From: Caldilineaceae bacterium bin5
Lineage (GTDB): Bacteria; Chloroflexota; Anaerolineae; Caldilineales; Caldilineaceae
DNA length: 33,894 bases
Assembly: GCA_002238445.1 (NCBI GenBank)
Contig: MPML01000057.1
Span: 1-33,894, forward strand
Direction of reading: 5' to 3'
The notes beneath the pieces were generated by a model. The model was not told where the DNA came from. It saw nothing but the letters and a program-made list of their open reading frames with translations, and ran no database searches. Positions 17,017-25,381 of the stretch are shown here, one piece after another; positions within the stretch are counted from its first letter, which is position 1; the number at the start of each line of letters is the position of its first letter. A program made the position numbers and the translations under genes.

Positions 17017-17403
17017 TTACCCGCTATTTTCGTCCGTAACTAACTCGATAATTGCCATCTCAGCCGCGTCGCCAAAACGTTTGCCCAACTTGACAATGCG
17101 CGTATACCCGCCATTCCGTTCCTCGTAGCGGGGAGCCAGCTCGTCAAACACCTTCTTCGCCACCGTCTTGTCATTGAGGTACGCCACGACCTGCCGCTGC
17201 GCATGCACCCGGTCAATCTTCCCAGCAAGACCGTGCTTGGCTTTGGTGATCAGCTTCTCAGCATCGCCCCGCACAGCACGCGCCTTGGCGTGTGTAGTGG
17301 TTATCTGCTCGTGAATATAGAGTTCTCTAATCAGGCTGCGAAACAGGGCTTTGCGCTGTGCCGGCGACCGGCTCAACTTCTTCCCCGCAATCTGGTGTCG
17401 CAT
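17017..17403 (-). CDS. rplQ: 50S ribosomal protein L17
   Basis: This 128-residue protein sits near the exit tunnel of the 50S subunit. It begins MRHQIAGKKLSRSPAQRKA, which fixes the start at 17403, with CGGAGGAAT upstream. ERNGGYTRIVKL and the terminal AIIELV block are present. An upstream open frame rich in Arg/Lys is only the rpoA tail read in another frame. It starts four bases after the rpoA stop, so the two are coupled. Confidence 0.97.
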   Translation of the reverse strand: MRHQIAGKKLSRSPAQRKALFRSLIRELYIHEQITTTHAKARAVRGDAEKLITKAKHGLAGKIDRVHAQRQVVAYLNDKTVAKKVFDELAPRYEERNGGYTRIVKLGKRFGDAAEMAIIELVTDENSG

Positions 17404-17407
17404 TGTC

Positions 17408-18529
17408 CTATTCCTCCGGTAGCGGCGACAAGCTCGTCTCTTCCACGACTTCGACTGCCTCAGCCGCCTCCGCCGCTTCAGTTGCCTCCGCCGCTTCAGC
17501 TGCTTCAACAGCTTCAACTGTTTCAGCCGCTTCGGCTAATATCTCTTCGTTTTCAATTCCGTTGCCGCCACCCAGGTAGGCGCTGAGATCAACACCCATC
17601 ACATTCATGTATCCCTTCTCGCTCAGCTTCTCTACCAGCTCATCCAGCGACTTCTTGCCAAAGTTGCGGATGGCGAGCATCTCGTCCTCACCCTTCTCCA
17701 TTCGCTTCAGAATCTCACCAATCTTCGTGATGCCCGCCCGTTTCAGACAGTTATAGGCACGCACCGTCAACTCCAACTCCTCGATCGGCGCTTCGGCCAC
17801 ACGGCTGGGTATGCTCTCTTCCTCTTCCTCCGGCAACTCGACCATCGCCGTGCGGTCGCCGACAAACAGGCTCAGATGCTGAACGAGAATATCAGCCGCC
17901 TGCCGCATCGAATCTTCCGGTGATATCGTACCATCGGTCCACACTTCAAGATTCAACCTGTCATAGTCCGTCTGCTGACCAATGCGCGTGCGTTCCACCC
18001 GGTAAGATGCCTTCTTTACCGGACTGAAAATCGCATCCACCGGAATCTCGCCCAGCGGCAACTGCATCCGCTCTTCAGCCGGGCTGTAACCCCGGCCCTG
18101 CTCCACCACCATCTCGATGTCAAGGTCAACTTCATTCGAGTCGGCGAACAGCAGATAAAGATCCGGGTTGACCACCTCGACTTCCGGCGGGCAATTCAAA
18201 TCTCCGGCTGTCACCGGCCCTTCGTGGTACACCTCCACCGAAACGCGAACAGGTTCGGCGCTCTCGCTCCTGAATCGTATCTGTTTCACATTCAATATCA
18301 GACGGGTGGCATCCTCCAGCACATGATCGATTGTAGAAAACTCATGATGCACGCCACTGACCGAGATTGAAGTTACTGCGGCGCCCGGCAGACTCGACAG
18401 CAACACCCGGCGCAAGGAATTCCCTAGAGTAATCCCATAACCGCTTTCCAGCGGGCTGATCACAAAATGGCCGTAGTTGCGAGAACTGGCCTCTACTTCT
18501 ATCTTCGGTAATACTAGATTATTAAGCAA
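17408..18529 (-). CDS. rpoA: RNA polymerase alpha subunit, with long C-terminal tail
   Basis: The alpha dimer nucleates polymerase assembly, and its C-terminal domain contacts promoter DNA and activators. The N-terminal domain (about 1-230) has the GYGITLGNSLRRVLLSSLPG motif. The C-terminal domain (about 245-315) has LTVRAYNCLKRAGI and RNFGKKSLDELVEKL. At 373 residues it is some 45-55 longer than usual. The excess is an acidic Ala/Glu/Val-rich tail from about 325 to the end, encoded by short imperfect DNA repeats. The start is TTG at 18529, with GGAGGGG at good spacing. It follows rpsD by 124 bases. Confidence 0.96.
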   Translation of the reverse strand: MLNNLVLPKIEVEASSRNYGHFVISPLESGYGITLGNSLRRVLLSSLPGAAVTSISVSGVHHEFSTIDHVLEDATRLILNVKQIRFRSESAEPVRVSVEVYHEGPVTAGDLNCPPEVEVVNPDLYLLFADSNEVDLDIEMVVEQGRGYSPAEERMQLPLGEIPVDAIFSPVKKASYRVERTRIGQQTDYDRLNLEVWTDGTISPEDSMRQAADILVQHLSLFVGDRTAMVELPEEEEESIPSRVAEAPIEELELTVRAYNCLKRAGITKIGEILKRMEKGEDEMLAIRNFGKKSLDELVEKLSEKGYMNVMGVDLSAYLGGGNGIENEEILAEAAETVEAVEAAEAAEATEAAEAAEAVEVVEETSLSPLPEE

Positions 18530-18653
18530 CGGCTACCCCTCCCAGCTATATTGCAGTCTCATCCAAACAACGTGTGGCGACAGACAATCGTCGTAGCCCT
18601 ACCACTTGTCAGTACAACCGACATGAAAAGGCAACGAATCTGTACCAGGTCAG

Positions 18654-19289
18654 CTAACGACTGTAGTACTCAACGATCAACTGTTCGTTCAGGAGTACGC
18701 CAATCTCGTCTCGCTCCGGCGCCGAAGTCACCGTACCGTTAAGATTGGTCGCATCCAGACTAAGCCACGTAGGGGGGGACGCACTGCCGAGAATCTGCGC
18801 GCGCTCACGAAAATATGTTTTGGTTCGACTCTTCTCCCGAACAGATATCAGGTCGTTCGGCGACACCAAAAAGGACGGAATATTCGTCTTGCGGCCGTTT
18901 ACCGCAAAGTGACCGTGACGCACCAACTGACGCGCCTGCGGCCGGCTATCGGCAAAACCAAACCGGTACACAACGTTGTCCAGCCGGCTCTCCAACAACT
19001 CCAGCAACTTGCCGCCCGTTAGACCCTTGCGCCGCGACGCTTCCCTGAAATAGCGACGGAACTGCCGCTCCATCACCCCATACATGCGACGCGCCTTCTG
19101 CTTCTCGCGTAACTGAATACCAAAATCCGAAACCTTCCGGCGCATTACATTGCGCCGACCTGCTTCGCCCGGTGGAAATGGACGCCGGTCAACCGCGCAC
19201 TTCGGGCTGACACAGCGTTCGCCCTTCAAAAATAGTTTCTGTCCTTCTCGTCGGCAGAGTTTACAAACTGCATCTGTATATCGTGCCAT
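18654..19289 (-). CDS. rpsD: 30S ribosomal protein S4, zinc-binding type
   Basis: This 211-residue primary 16S rRNA-binding protein organises the 5' domain, and in several bacteria it represses its own mRNA. Four cysteines at residues 9, 12, 26 and 31 (CKLC...CVSPKC) mark the zinc-binding form. The S4 RNA-binding motif runs through SRLDNVVYRFGFADSRPQARQLVRHGHFAVNG. The ATG at 19289 has GGAGGAG directly upstream. It is separated from rpsK by 350 bases, far more than any other gap in this operon. Confidence 0.97.
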   Translation of the reverse strand: MARYTDAVCKLCRREGQKLFLKGERCVSPKCAVDRRPFPPGEAGRRNVMRRKVSDFGIQLREKQKARRMYGVMERQFRRYFREASRRKGLTGGKLLELLESRLDNVVYRFGFADSRPQARQLVRHGHFAVNGRKTNIPSFLVSPNDLISVREKSRTKTYFRERAQILGSASPPTWLSLDATNLNGTVTSAPERDEIGVLLNEQLIVEYYSR

Positions 19290-19639
19290 CTCTCCTCCAA
19301 GTCGACTGTCGCTCGCAACCACCTGCCCTATACACAAGGCCGTGACCTAGCTCATAGTGTGCTAATTGTGTCGCTTCTTCTGCCTCAAGGGTGTCCGTTC
19401 ACAGGTGCTTGCACTAGCAAAATAATCACCCCCTGGCCGGCATCCGCAGCGCATTTACTTCCCCACTGCGCGAATCCCCTACCCTAATTCTCTGCGAAAA
19501 TCCTCTGCACAAATACGCTTCTATGCAAAACAAGCGGCATCGCGCCAAAACACGATGCCTCTCTTCTCCCGGCAGGTGAATCCCGTTGTCGCGCAACCCC
19601 TCCAACCGCTTTACTTGAGGCTGCGCCGCGCTGGCTTTC
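19290..19639 (-). promoter_or_regulatory. Long rpsD leader, candidate autoregulatory region
   Basis: This is 350 bases without a gene inside an otherwise tightly packed operon. It starts (in transcription order) right after rpsK and ends at the rpsD start. It contains the terminator-like hairpin at 19527-19559. S4 autoregulation through an mRNA leader is known in E. coli (before rpsM) and in Bacillus (before rpsD). Whether this leader resembles either structure cannot be judged by eye. No clear promoter was found. Confidence 0.45.
19527..19559 (-). terminator. Terminator-like hairpin between rpsK and rpsD
   Basis: On the minus strand GGCATCG and CGATGCC pair perfectly over 7 bp around a 10-base loop, and GCTTGTTTT follows. 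It lies about 80 bases after the rpsK stop. The T tract is interrupted, so partial termination or attenuation is more plausible than a full stop. Confidence 0.45.
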
Positions 19640-20044
19640 CTAAACTCTTCGCTTGCTCGGGGGACGCACCCCGTTATGTGGTATTGGCGTTATGTCGGCT
19701 ATCGACGTAACCGTCAAACCGGCCGGATTCAATGCCCGCAACGCACTCTCGCGGCCAGGCCCCGGCCCCTTGATAAATACCTCGACCTCACGCATATTGA
19801 AGTCACTCACCGCTTGACGAGCCGCCGCCGCTGCCGCAAGCTGGGCCGCAAACGGCGTACTCTTGCGGCTCCCCTTGAAACCGGCCGTGCCCGAACTGGC
19901 CCAACACAGGACCGCCCCATTGGGATCGGTGACCGTGATAATCGTATTGTTAAATGTGGCGCGGACATGAATCTGCCCGCTCGGCACGTGTTTCCTCTCG
20001 CGACGCGTCGATCGACTACCCCGGCGGCGTTGTGTTCGAGCCAT
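19640..20044 (-). CDS. rpsK: 30S ribosomal protein S11
   Basis: This 134-residue protein of the 30S platform lies near the Shine-Dalgarno helix. It is recognised by HVRATFNNTIITVTD, the ASSGTAGFKGSRKSTPFAAQ block, the KGPGPGRESALRAL motif and the PHNGVRPPSKRRV end. GGAG lies just before the ATG. It lies 57 bases after rpsM; a 350-base leader follows. Confidence 0.97.
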   Translation of the reverse strand: MARTQRRRGSRSTRRERKHVPSGQIHVRATFNNTIITVTDPNGAVLCWASSGTAGFKGSRKSTPFAAQLAAAAAARQAVSDFNMREVEVFIKGPGPGRESALRALNPAGLTVTSIADITPIPHNGVRPPSKRRV

Positions 20045-20101
20045 CGTTTCTCCTTAACCTGATGTTCCTGCCGAAATTCCGGCAGCTGCGACCATCTGTC
20101 G

Positions 20102-20479
20102 CTACTTGCGCGCCCGCTTCTTGCCGGCAACCGTCTTCTTTATGCCGCGGCGTGTGCGAGCATTGGTGCGCGTGCGCTGGCCGCGGCTCGGAAGGTTGCG
20201 GCGATGACGCAATCCCCGATAGCTGCCGATTTCCATGAGACGCTTGATGTTCATGTTCACTTCGCGCCGCAAATCACCCTCGACGCGACAGTTGCGCTCT
20301 ATGTAATCCCGCAACGCCGCCAATTCATTGGTGTCCAAATCCTTGACGCGTTTGTCTTCGTCAATCCCCGTCGATTCAAGAATCTCCTTGCTGACCGACC
20401 GGCCGACTCCATAAATATAGGTTAGGGCAATTACGACCCGCTTATCTCGAGGAATGTCGACGCCTGCGATACGTGCCAT
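20102..20479 (-). CDS. rpsM: 30S ribosomal protein S13
   Basis: This 125-residue head protein contacts the P-site tRNA and forms inter-subunit bridges with L5. MARIAGVDIPRDKRV, the LTYIYGVGRS helix-hairpin-helix segment and the basic RGLRHRRNLPSRGQRTRTNARTR-type tail are present. A CAGGAGGG site precedes the ATG. It begins 19 bases after rpmJ, as usual for this block. Confidence 0.97.
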   Translation of the reverse strand: MARIAGVDIPRDKRVVIALTYIYGVGRSVSKEILESTGIDEDKRVKDLDTNELAALRDYIERNCRVEGDLRREVNMNIKRLMEIGSYRGLRHRRNLPSRGQRTRTNARTRRGIKKTVAGKKRARK

Positions 20480-20498
20480 TGCTTTCCCTCCTGAGTGC

Positions 20499-20612
20499 CT
20501 ATCCTTGCCGTTGCTTGTGTTTGGGGTTTTGACAAATCACGAACACTACACCCCGCCTCCGTACAACTGAACACTTTTCGCACATCTTCTTCACCGAAGG
20601 CCGCACTTTCAT
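20499..20612 (-). CDS. rpmJ: 50S ribosomal protein L36, zinc form
   Basis: A 37-residue protein read directly from the sequence: it begins MKVRPSVKKMCEKC and ends KHKQRQG. The zinc ligands Cys11, Cys14, Cys27 and His32 are all present, so it is the C+ form. The ATG at 20612 has AGAGGGG seven bases upstream and the stop is TAG at 20499. It lies between map and rpsM, its standard place. infA, which often stands between map and rpmJ, is absent: only 52 bases separate the two. Confidence 0.96.
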   Translation of the reverse strand: MKVRPSVKKMCEKCSVVRRRGVVFVICQNPKHKQRQG

Positions 20613-20664
20613 CTTTTTGCCCCTCTCTTAAGTCGTAACGCAATTCCACAAGTGTATCACAAGG

Positions 20665-21549
20665 CTATAGGAGCGTCAATATCTCAGGGCCCCTGTTGGT
20701 GACGGCTACCGTATGCTCGAAATGGGCGCTCAGGCTGTGATCTTCACTGATTACGGTCCACTTGTCCTTCAGCGTCTCCGTCCGCCACGTACCCATCTGC
20801 ACCATCGGCTCTATCGCAATCACCAATCCAGGGCTCAACGCAACCCTGCCGTCCGTGTCATCCGACACATAATTCAACACTTGCGGCCCTTCATGCATCG
20901 ACCGGCCCACACCGTGACCAGTATACTCCCGTACTACGTGAAAACCACTCGGCTCTACACTCTTCTGCACCGCCGAACTGATATCCAGTACACAACCGCC
21001 CGCCCGAATCGCTTCAATGCCGGCCGTTAGACTTGCCTCCGTTACCTGCAACAGGCGTTCAGCCGCCGGGTCAATCTCGCCTACGGGATATGTCCAGCCA
21101 CTGTCTCCCACAAAGCCGCGATGAAAAACCCCTACATCGATGCTGATTATGTCGCCCTCTTGCAATACCCGCGCCTGATTCGGAATGCCATGCACCAACT
21201 CCTCATTGATGCTCGTGCATATATTGGCCGGATAGCCTCGATACCCGAGAAAACTGGACTTCGCATTGTGGCTATGGATTATCCCGGCCGCCAGCTCGTC
21301 CAGGTCCCACGTACTTATGCCTGGCCCGATCGCCTCTCGAAATGCCTGATGAACCCTGGCAACAATGCGGCCTGCTTCCCGCATTATCTGAATCTCGCGC
21401 GGGCTCTTATGAATAGGCGCCGGACGTTCCTGCTCCTGCCTGGCCTTGATCCGGCCCCGCCCATTCCGGCGCAGTTGACGCCTGAATTTCATCATCATGC
21501 TTTCGCGGTTCATCTTGCACTTGCAATCGCCGGCATCCAGGCCGCGCAC
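20665..21549 (-). CDS. map: Methionine aminopeptidase, type I
   Basis: It removes the N-terminal methionine from nascent proteins with a dinuclear metal site. Ligands are visible as the Asp of ISIDVG, the Asp of VGDSGWTY, the His of YTGHGVGR, the Glu of IAIEPM and the Glu of FEHTVAVT. The substrate-side CTSINEELVHGIP segment is intact. The GTG at 21549 is three bases after the adk stop, which favours coupling, but it lacks a good ribosome binding site. ATGs at 21513 and 21498 are also possible. All starts leave a basic N-terminal extension of 20-40 residues before the catalytic domain. Confidence 0.93.
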   Translation of the reverse strand: MRGLDAGDCKCKMNRESMMMKFRRQLRRNGRGRIKARQEQERPAPIHKSPREIQIMREAGRIVARVHQAFREAIGPGISTWDLDELAAGIIHSHNAKSSFLGYRGYPANICTSINEELVHGIPNQARVLQEGDIISIDVGVFHRGFVGDSGWTYPVGEIDPAAERLLQVTEASLTAGIEAIRAGGCVLDISSAVQKSVEPSGFHVVREYTGHGVGRSMHEGPQVLNYVSDDTDGRVALSPGLVIAIEPMVQMGTWRTETLKDKWTVISEDHSLSAHFEHTVAVTNRGPEILTLL

Positions 21550-21552
21550 CGA

Positions 21553-22239
21553 TCAGACCGACAGGGCGCTCCCCGCCGTCTCAATATTATTGGCTGCTAA
21601 AACTGCCACCAGCTGCTCCTGCATCTCCTCGATCGGTTTTGCGCCATCGATATCTACCAGAAGTCCCTTGGCGAAATAGTATCCAATCAGCGGTGACGTC
21701 TGCTTGTAGTAAATGTACAACCGGTTTTGGACCGTCTCCGGTCTATCGTCATTCCGCTGGTACAATTCACCGCCGCAACTGTCACATCCCTCGCCGCGCG
21801 CAGGATTAAACGTCAAGTGATAAACACGGTCGCAGTTACGGCAAACCCGCCGCCCTGTGATCCGCATGGTCACCACATCGTCTTCCAGCTGGAACATCGG
21901 CACCAGGTCAATGCCGCCAAATTCCGCCGTCATCCCGTCCAGCGCCTCAGCCTGAAGGAGATTTCGTGGAAAACCATCCAGAATCGCGCCCCGTGCGGCA
22001 TCCTCTTCGGCCAACCGAGCTTCCACCATCCGAATCGTCACCTCGTCGGGCACCAATTCACCCTTATCGTAGTAGCTCTTGGCCAGCTTCCCCAGCTCCG
22101 TCTCGTTCTTCAGGTTGTACCGGAAGATCTCGCCCGTCGAAATCTGCGGAATGCCCAGCTTCTCCTCCAATAGCTGGGCCTGCGTGCCCTTGCCGGCCCC
22201 CGGCGCTCCCAACAACACCAGATAAATGCGGTCGCTCAT
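21553..22239 (-). CDS. adk: Adenylate kinase, zinc-lid type
   Basis: It converts ATP and AMP to two ADP. The Walker A loop GAPGAGKGT lies at residues 11-19, the AMP-binding STGEIFR and LDGFPRN segments follow, and the LID carries CRNC and CDSC, so it is the long zinc-binding form. The 228-residue length fits. The ATG at 22239 is used, with AAGGA ten bases upstream. Being between secY and map is its classical position. Confidence 0.96.
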   Translation of the reverse strand: MSDRIYLVLLGAPGAGKGTQAQLLEEKLGIPQISTGEIFRYNLKNETELGKLAKSYYDKGELVPDEVTIRMVEARLAEEDAARGAILDGFPRNLLQAEALDGMTAEFGGIDLVPMFQLEDDVVTMRITGRRVCRNCDRVYHLTFNPARGEGCDSCGGELYQRNDDRPETVQNRLYIYYKQTSPLIGYYFAKGLLVDIDGAKPIEEMQEQLVAVLAANNIETAGSALSV

Positions 22240-22274
22240 CAACACCAAGTCCTTGCGCTGTAATAATTGGGAGG

Positions 22275-23612
22275 CTAACGGATAAAGCCCTCGTAGTTGC
22301 GCATCATCAACTGCGCCTCAATCTGCTTCATCGTGTCCAGCACCACACCCACGACAATAAGGAGACCCGTGCTGCTGATAATCAGCGTATTGAAGCTGCC
22401 AACGCCGCCCCCGAAAACCAAGCCCGCCAGGAAGGGCAGCACCGCAACCAAGCCGAGAAAAAGCGCCCCGACCAGCGTTATGCGCCCTAACACACTGTTC
22501 AGATACTGCTCCGTGCGCGGACCAGGCCGGATGCCGGGAATAAATCCCCCCTGCTTCTGCAACGTGTCGGGAAGATTCTGTTGCCGGAACATGATGTCGG
22601 TATAAAAATACGTGAACGCAACCGTCAACATGAAGTAGATCAACCAGTACAGAAAGTTCTGTGGACTGAACGAAGTGAAAAAGAAATTCGCCACAGTGCC
22701 AATCCAATCACTGCGAAGAATAAAGTATGATGCCATTGTGTTCGGCAATATCAGCAGACTCTGGGCAAAAATCAGCGGAATCATACCGGCCGTGTTCACC
22801 CGCATCGGCACATAGGTACTCTGCCCGCCGACCATCATCAGTCGGTTGCCCCGCATCGTCCGCACCCGCTTGCCATACTGCACAGGTATCCTGCGCTGGC
22901 CCTCCTGTACCCATACAATCAGCGCAACCGTCAAAACCGTAATGACGCTGAATATCACCAACTGTGTGATTCCCTGCTGCCCCAGCAGCCGCACCTGATT
23001 CGGCGCCGATGCGACAATGCCGGCAAAAATGATCAACGAAACACCGTTGCCAATGCCTTGCTCAGTCAGTAGCTCTCCCATCCACATGGCCAACATTGTG
23101 CCGGCCGTCAAACTGATCAGAATGGTAAGCGAAGGCAACAGCGCCTCACCCGTGAAGCCCCAATTCTCGAGAACAGCCCCCGTCGCCGCCCCACCCACCG
23201 GACGACTAAGCAGCGTCGCCTGGCCGAAAGCCTGCAAAACCGCCAGGGGAACCGTCATATAATGCGTGTAGCGATTCAGCTGCTGCCGGCCCTGTTCGCC
23301 CTCCCGGCTCAACTCCTCCAGCTGGGGCACTATCGGCGTCAACAACTGCATGATGATCGTGGCGGTAATATAAGGATAAACACCCATCGCCATCACGCTG
23401 AACTGGGCCAGCGCGCCGCCGCTGAAAAAGTTCAACAAACTCAGAAGAATGTTCTGATCCGTCGAACGAAATATCTGATCCAGCACCTCGCGATTGACGC
23501 CGGGAAGAGGTATATGCGCAGCCAGCCGGTAGGCGACCAGAATCAGAAACGTGTAGAGCAGTTTCTGACGCAGGTCTGGCAAACGAAAGGCATTGCGTAC
23601 GGCTTCGAGCAT
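22275..23612 (-). CDS. secY: Preprotein translocase subunit SecY
   Basis: This 445-residue channel subunit of the Sec translocon has ten predicted membrane spans. Landmarks are the HIPLPGVN segment after the first span, the MGVYPYITATIIMQLL half-helix of the lateral gate, the GIGNGVSLIIFAGIV block, the cytoplasmic KRVRTMRG loop and the GGFIPGIRPG loop. GGAG stands seven bases before the ATG. It follows rplO by 69 bases and is the only membrane protein of the operon. Confidence 0.97.
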   Translation of the reverse strand: MLEAVRNAFRLPDLRQKLLYTFLILVAYRLAAHIPLPGVNREVLDQIFRSTDQNILLSLLNFFSGGALAQFSVMAMGVYPYITATIIMQLLTPIVPQLEELSREGEQGRQQLNRYTHYMTVPLAVLQAFGQATLLSRPVGGAATGAVLENWGFTGEALLPSLTILISLTAGTMLAMWMGELLTEQGIGNGVSLIIFAGIVASAPNQVRLLGQQGITQLVIFSVITVLTVALIVWVQEGQRRIPVQYGKRVRTMRGNRLMMVGGQSTYVPMRVNTAGMIPLIFAQSLLILPNTMASYFILRSDWIGTVANFFFTSFSPQNFLYWLIYFMLTVAFTYFYTDIMFRQQNLPDTLQKQGGFIPGIRPGPRTEQYLNSVLGRITLVGALFLGLVAVLPFLAGLVFGGGVGSFNTLIISSTGLLIVVGVVLDTMKQIEAQLMMRNYEGFIR

Positions 23613-23681
23613 AAAAATTCTCCGGTAGAGATCCGACCGGGCCTGGCCGCCTCTTCAGGCGCCAACCCAGCCTCCCTACAG

Positions 23682-24161
23682 CTAAGACCGTGGCATATTC
23701 TTGTTAACTGCAAAGGGCAGAATTTCGACCGAACCACCCGCGGCCTCTACCTTCTCCCGCGCACTCTTGCTGATTCGATGCACTTGCAGATGGAGAGCCT
23801 TGTCTATCTCTCCCCGCGCCAGAACGACTACAGGCTGCTTGCTGTCTCCCAAAAGTCCCGTGTCGAAAAGCGACGCAGGCGTCACCTGCGCATCAGCCTC
23901 AAAACGCTCGCCCATCTTATCGAGATTCACCGGCGTGTAGGTCACTTTGAAGCGGTTGACGAAGCCGCGCATCTTGGGCAGCCGTCGAAGAAAGCTTAGC
24001 TGCCCGCCTTCAAACCCCTGCCGGACACCACCGCCCGAGCGGGCATTCTGGCCCTTGGTGCCCCGCCCGGCCGTCTTGCCCCGCCCGGAGCCGGTGCCGC
24101 GGCCTACTCGTTTCCTGTTTCGGGTTGCGCCCTCATCGGGGCGTAATTCATGCAGTTTCAT
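23682..24161 (-). CDS. rplO: 50S ribosomal protein L15
   Basis: A 159-residue protein binding 23S rRNA. The first third is the Gly/Arg/Lys-rich extended segment (KRVGRGTGSGRGKTAGRG), followed by the GFEGGQLSFLRRLPKMRGF block and a compact C-terminal domain with the EAAGGSVE motif. It starts at ATG 24161 and precedes secY. A 73-base gap to rpmD holds nothing recognisable. Confidence 0.97.
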   Translation of the reverse strand: MKLHELRPDEGATRNRKRVGRGTGSGRGKTAGRGTKGQNARSGGGVRQGFEGGQLSFLRRLPKMRGFVNRFKVTYTPVNLDKMGERFEADAQVTPASLFDTGLLGDSKQPVVVLARGEIDKALHLQVHRISKSAREKVEAAGGSVEILPFAVNKNMPRS

Positions 24162-24234
24162 ATTCTCTATATCCCAGCCAAATGAAAAAGGCCGCCTCTG
24201 CTTCTAACTGCCCCGGGCCTTCTGCTCCGCCCGT

Positions 24235-24426
24235 TTAAGCCTCTGTCTCTTCCACCACCTCAACAAGATGAGAAACTTTGGCGATCATCCCTCGAATCGT
24301 CGGACTGTCAGACTTCTCGACGGTCTGATTTATCTTTTTCAGCCCCAGGGCGTGTACAGTGGCCTTCTGGCGTTTGTTATAACCAATCGGACTCTTCTTC
24401 AGCTTTACAGTGATCGTCTTTTCCAT
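24235..24426 (-). CDS. rpmD: 50S ribosomal protein L30
   Basis: This 63-residue short bacterial L30 has the KLKKSPIGYNKRQKATVHALGL segment split over its first half and IRGMIAKVSHLVEV near the end. The ATG at 24426 has AGGAAG upstream, inside the end of rpsE, and starts four bases after the rpsE stop. An in-frame extension to 24474 lies within rpsE and is not part of the protein. Confidence 0.96.
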   Translation of the reverse strand: MEKTITVKLKKSPIGYNKRQKATVHALGLKKINQTVEKSDSPTIRGMIAKVSHLVEVVEETEA

Positions 24427-24430
24427 AGGT

Positions 24431-24973
24431 CTAATCTTCCTGGTACCAGAAGGGACGCAATTTCTCAGGATCAACCCCCCGCCGTTGCGCCTCGACTCTA
24501 TAGTCTTGCAGCTGCTTCAGCGACGCGAAAGTCGCCTGCACAACATTCAAAATATTGTCGCTCCCCAAAGACTTGGACAAAATGTCCTTCACGCCCGCAG
24601 CCTCTACCACAGCGCGCACGCCGCCGCCGGCAATCACACCTGTGCCAGGACTGGCCGGTCTCAACAACACTTCGCCGGCGCCAAACCTGGCTTGGCTCGC
24701 ATGAGGAATCGTCGTACCCAGCAGATTCACATCCACCATCGTTTTGCGGGCAGTCTCACTCGCCTTGCGAATAGCGTCCGGAACCTCGCGCGCCTTGCCT
24801 ACCCCAACGCCTACGCGCCCATTGTTGTCCCCAACGACAACCACCGCACGAAAAGCAAACCGGCGGCCACCCTTCACCACCTTGGCCGTGCGCGCGATAT
24901 GTACGACCTTCTCATCCAGTTCGTCCTTCTCTTCTTCCTGCTCGCGGTCCCGTCGACGGTCTCGACGTCCCAT
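24431..24973 (-). CDS. rpsE: 30S ribosomal protein S5
   Basis: This 180-residue protein of the mRNA entry side is important for decoding accuracy. After a charged N-terminal extension of about 20 residues (RRDREQEEEKDELDEK) it has the dsRNA-binding fold with RFAFRAVVVVGD and GRVGVGVGKAREVP, then the PGTGVIAGGGVRAV loop and AGVKDILSKSLGS. It lies between rplR and rpmD in spc order. Confidence 0.97.
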   Translation of the reverse strand: MGRRDRRRDREQEEEKDELDEKVVHIARTAKVVKGGRRFAFRAVVVVGDNNGRVGVGVGKAREVPDAIRKASETARKTMVDVNLLGTTIPHASQARFGAGEVLLRPASPGTGVIAGGGVRAVVEAAGVKDILSKSLGSDNILNVVQATFASLKQLQDYRVEAQRRGVDPEKLRPFWYQED

Positions 24974-24994
24974 TTCCCTCTCTCCTTGCTCGTT

Positions 24995-25360
24995 TTAGAA
25001 GACGAGACCACCCTCTCGACTGCCATCGGCCACCGCCTTCACGCGGCCGTGATAGCGGTACCCGCCGCGATCGAAAACCACCTGCTCAATGCCGGCCGCC
25101 TTGGCCCGTTCAGCAACGACTTTGCCGATCTCCTTCGCCTGGTCCACCTTCAGCTTATCGGCCAGAACCTCTTGCAGGCCGGCTTCCAATGTCGAGGCCG
25201 ACACAATAGTATGCCCGGCCTGGTCGTCGATGACCTGCACGCCGATGTTCTTCAAACTGCGATATACATTCAATCGCGGCCGCATCGCCGTCCCCGAAAC
25301 CTTGCGGCGTACCCGCATATGCCGGCGTTTTCGCGCTCTCGTCCGTGTCTGATTCGCCAT
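24995..25360 (-). CDS. rplR: 50S ribosomal protein L18
   Basis: This 121-residue protein binds 5S rRNA together with L5 in the central protuberance. It shows the basic KRRHMRVRRKVSGTAMRPRL start, the SLKNIGVQVIDDQAGHTIVSAST strands and the FDRGGYRYHGRVKAVADGSREGGL end. Gaps of 21 bases to both neighbours keep it tightly within the operon. Confidence 0.97.
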   Translation of the reverse strand: MANQTRTRARKRRHMRVRRKVSGTAMRPRLNVYRSLKNIGVQVIDDQAGHTIVSASTLEAGLQEVLADKLKVDQAKEIGKVVAERAKAAGIEQVVFDRGGYRYHGRVKAVADGSREGGLVF

Positions 25361-25381
25361 ATTCCTCTACTCCTCGCGCAG

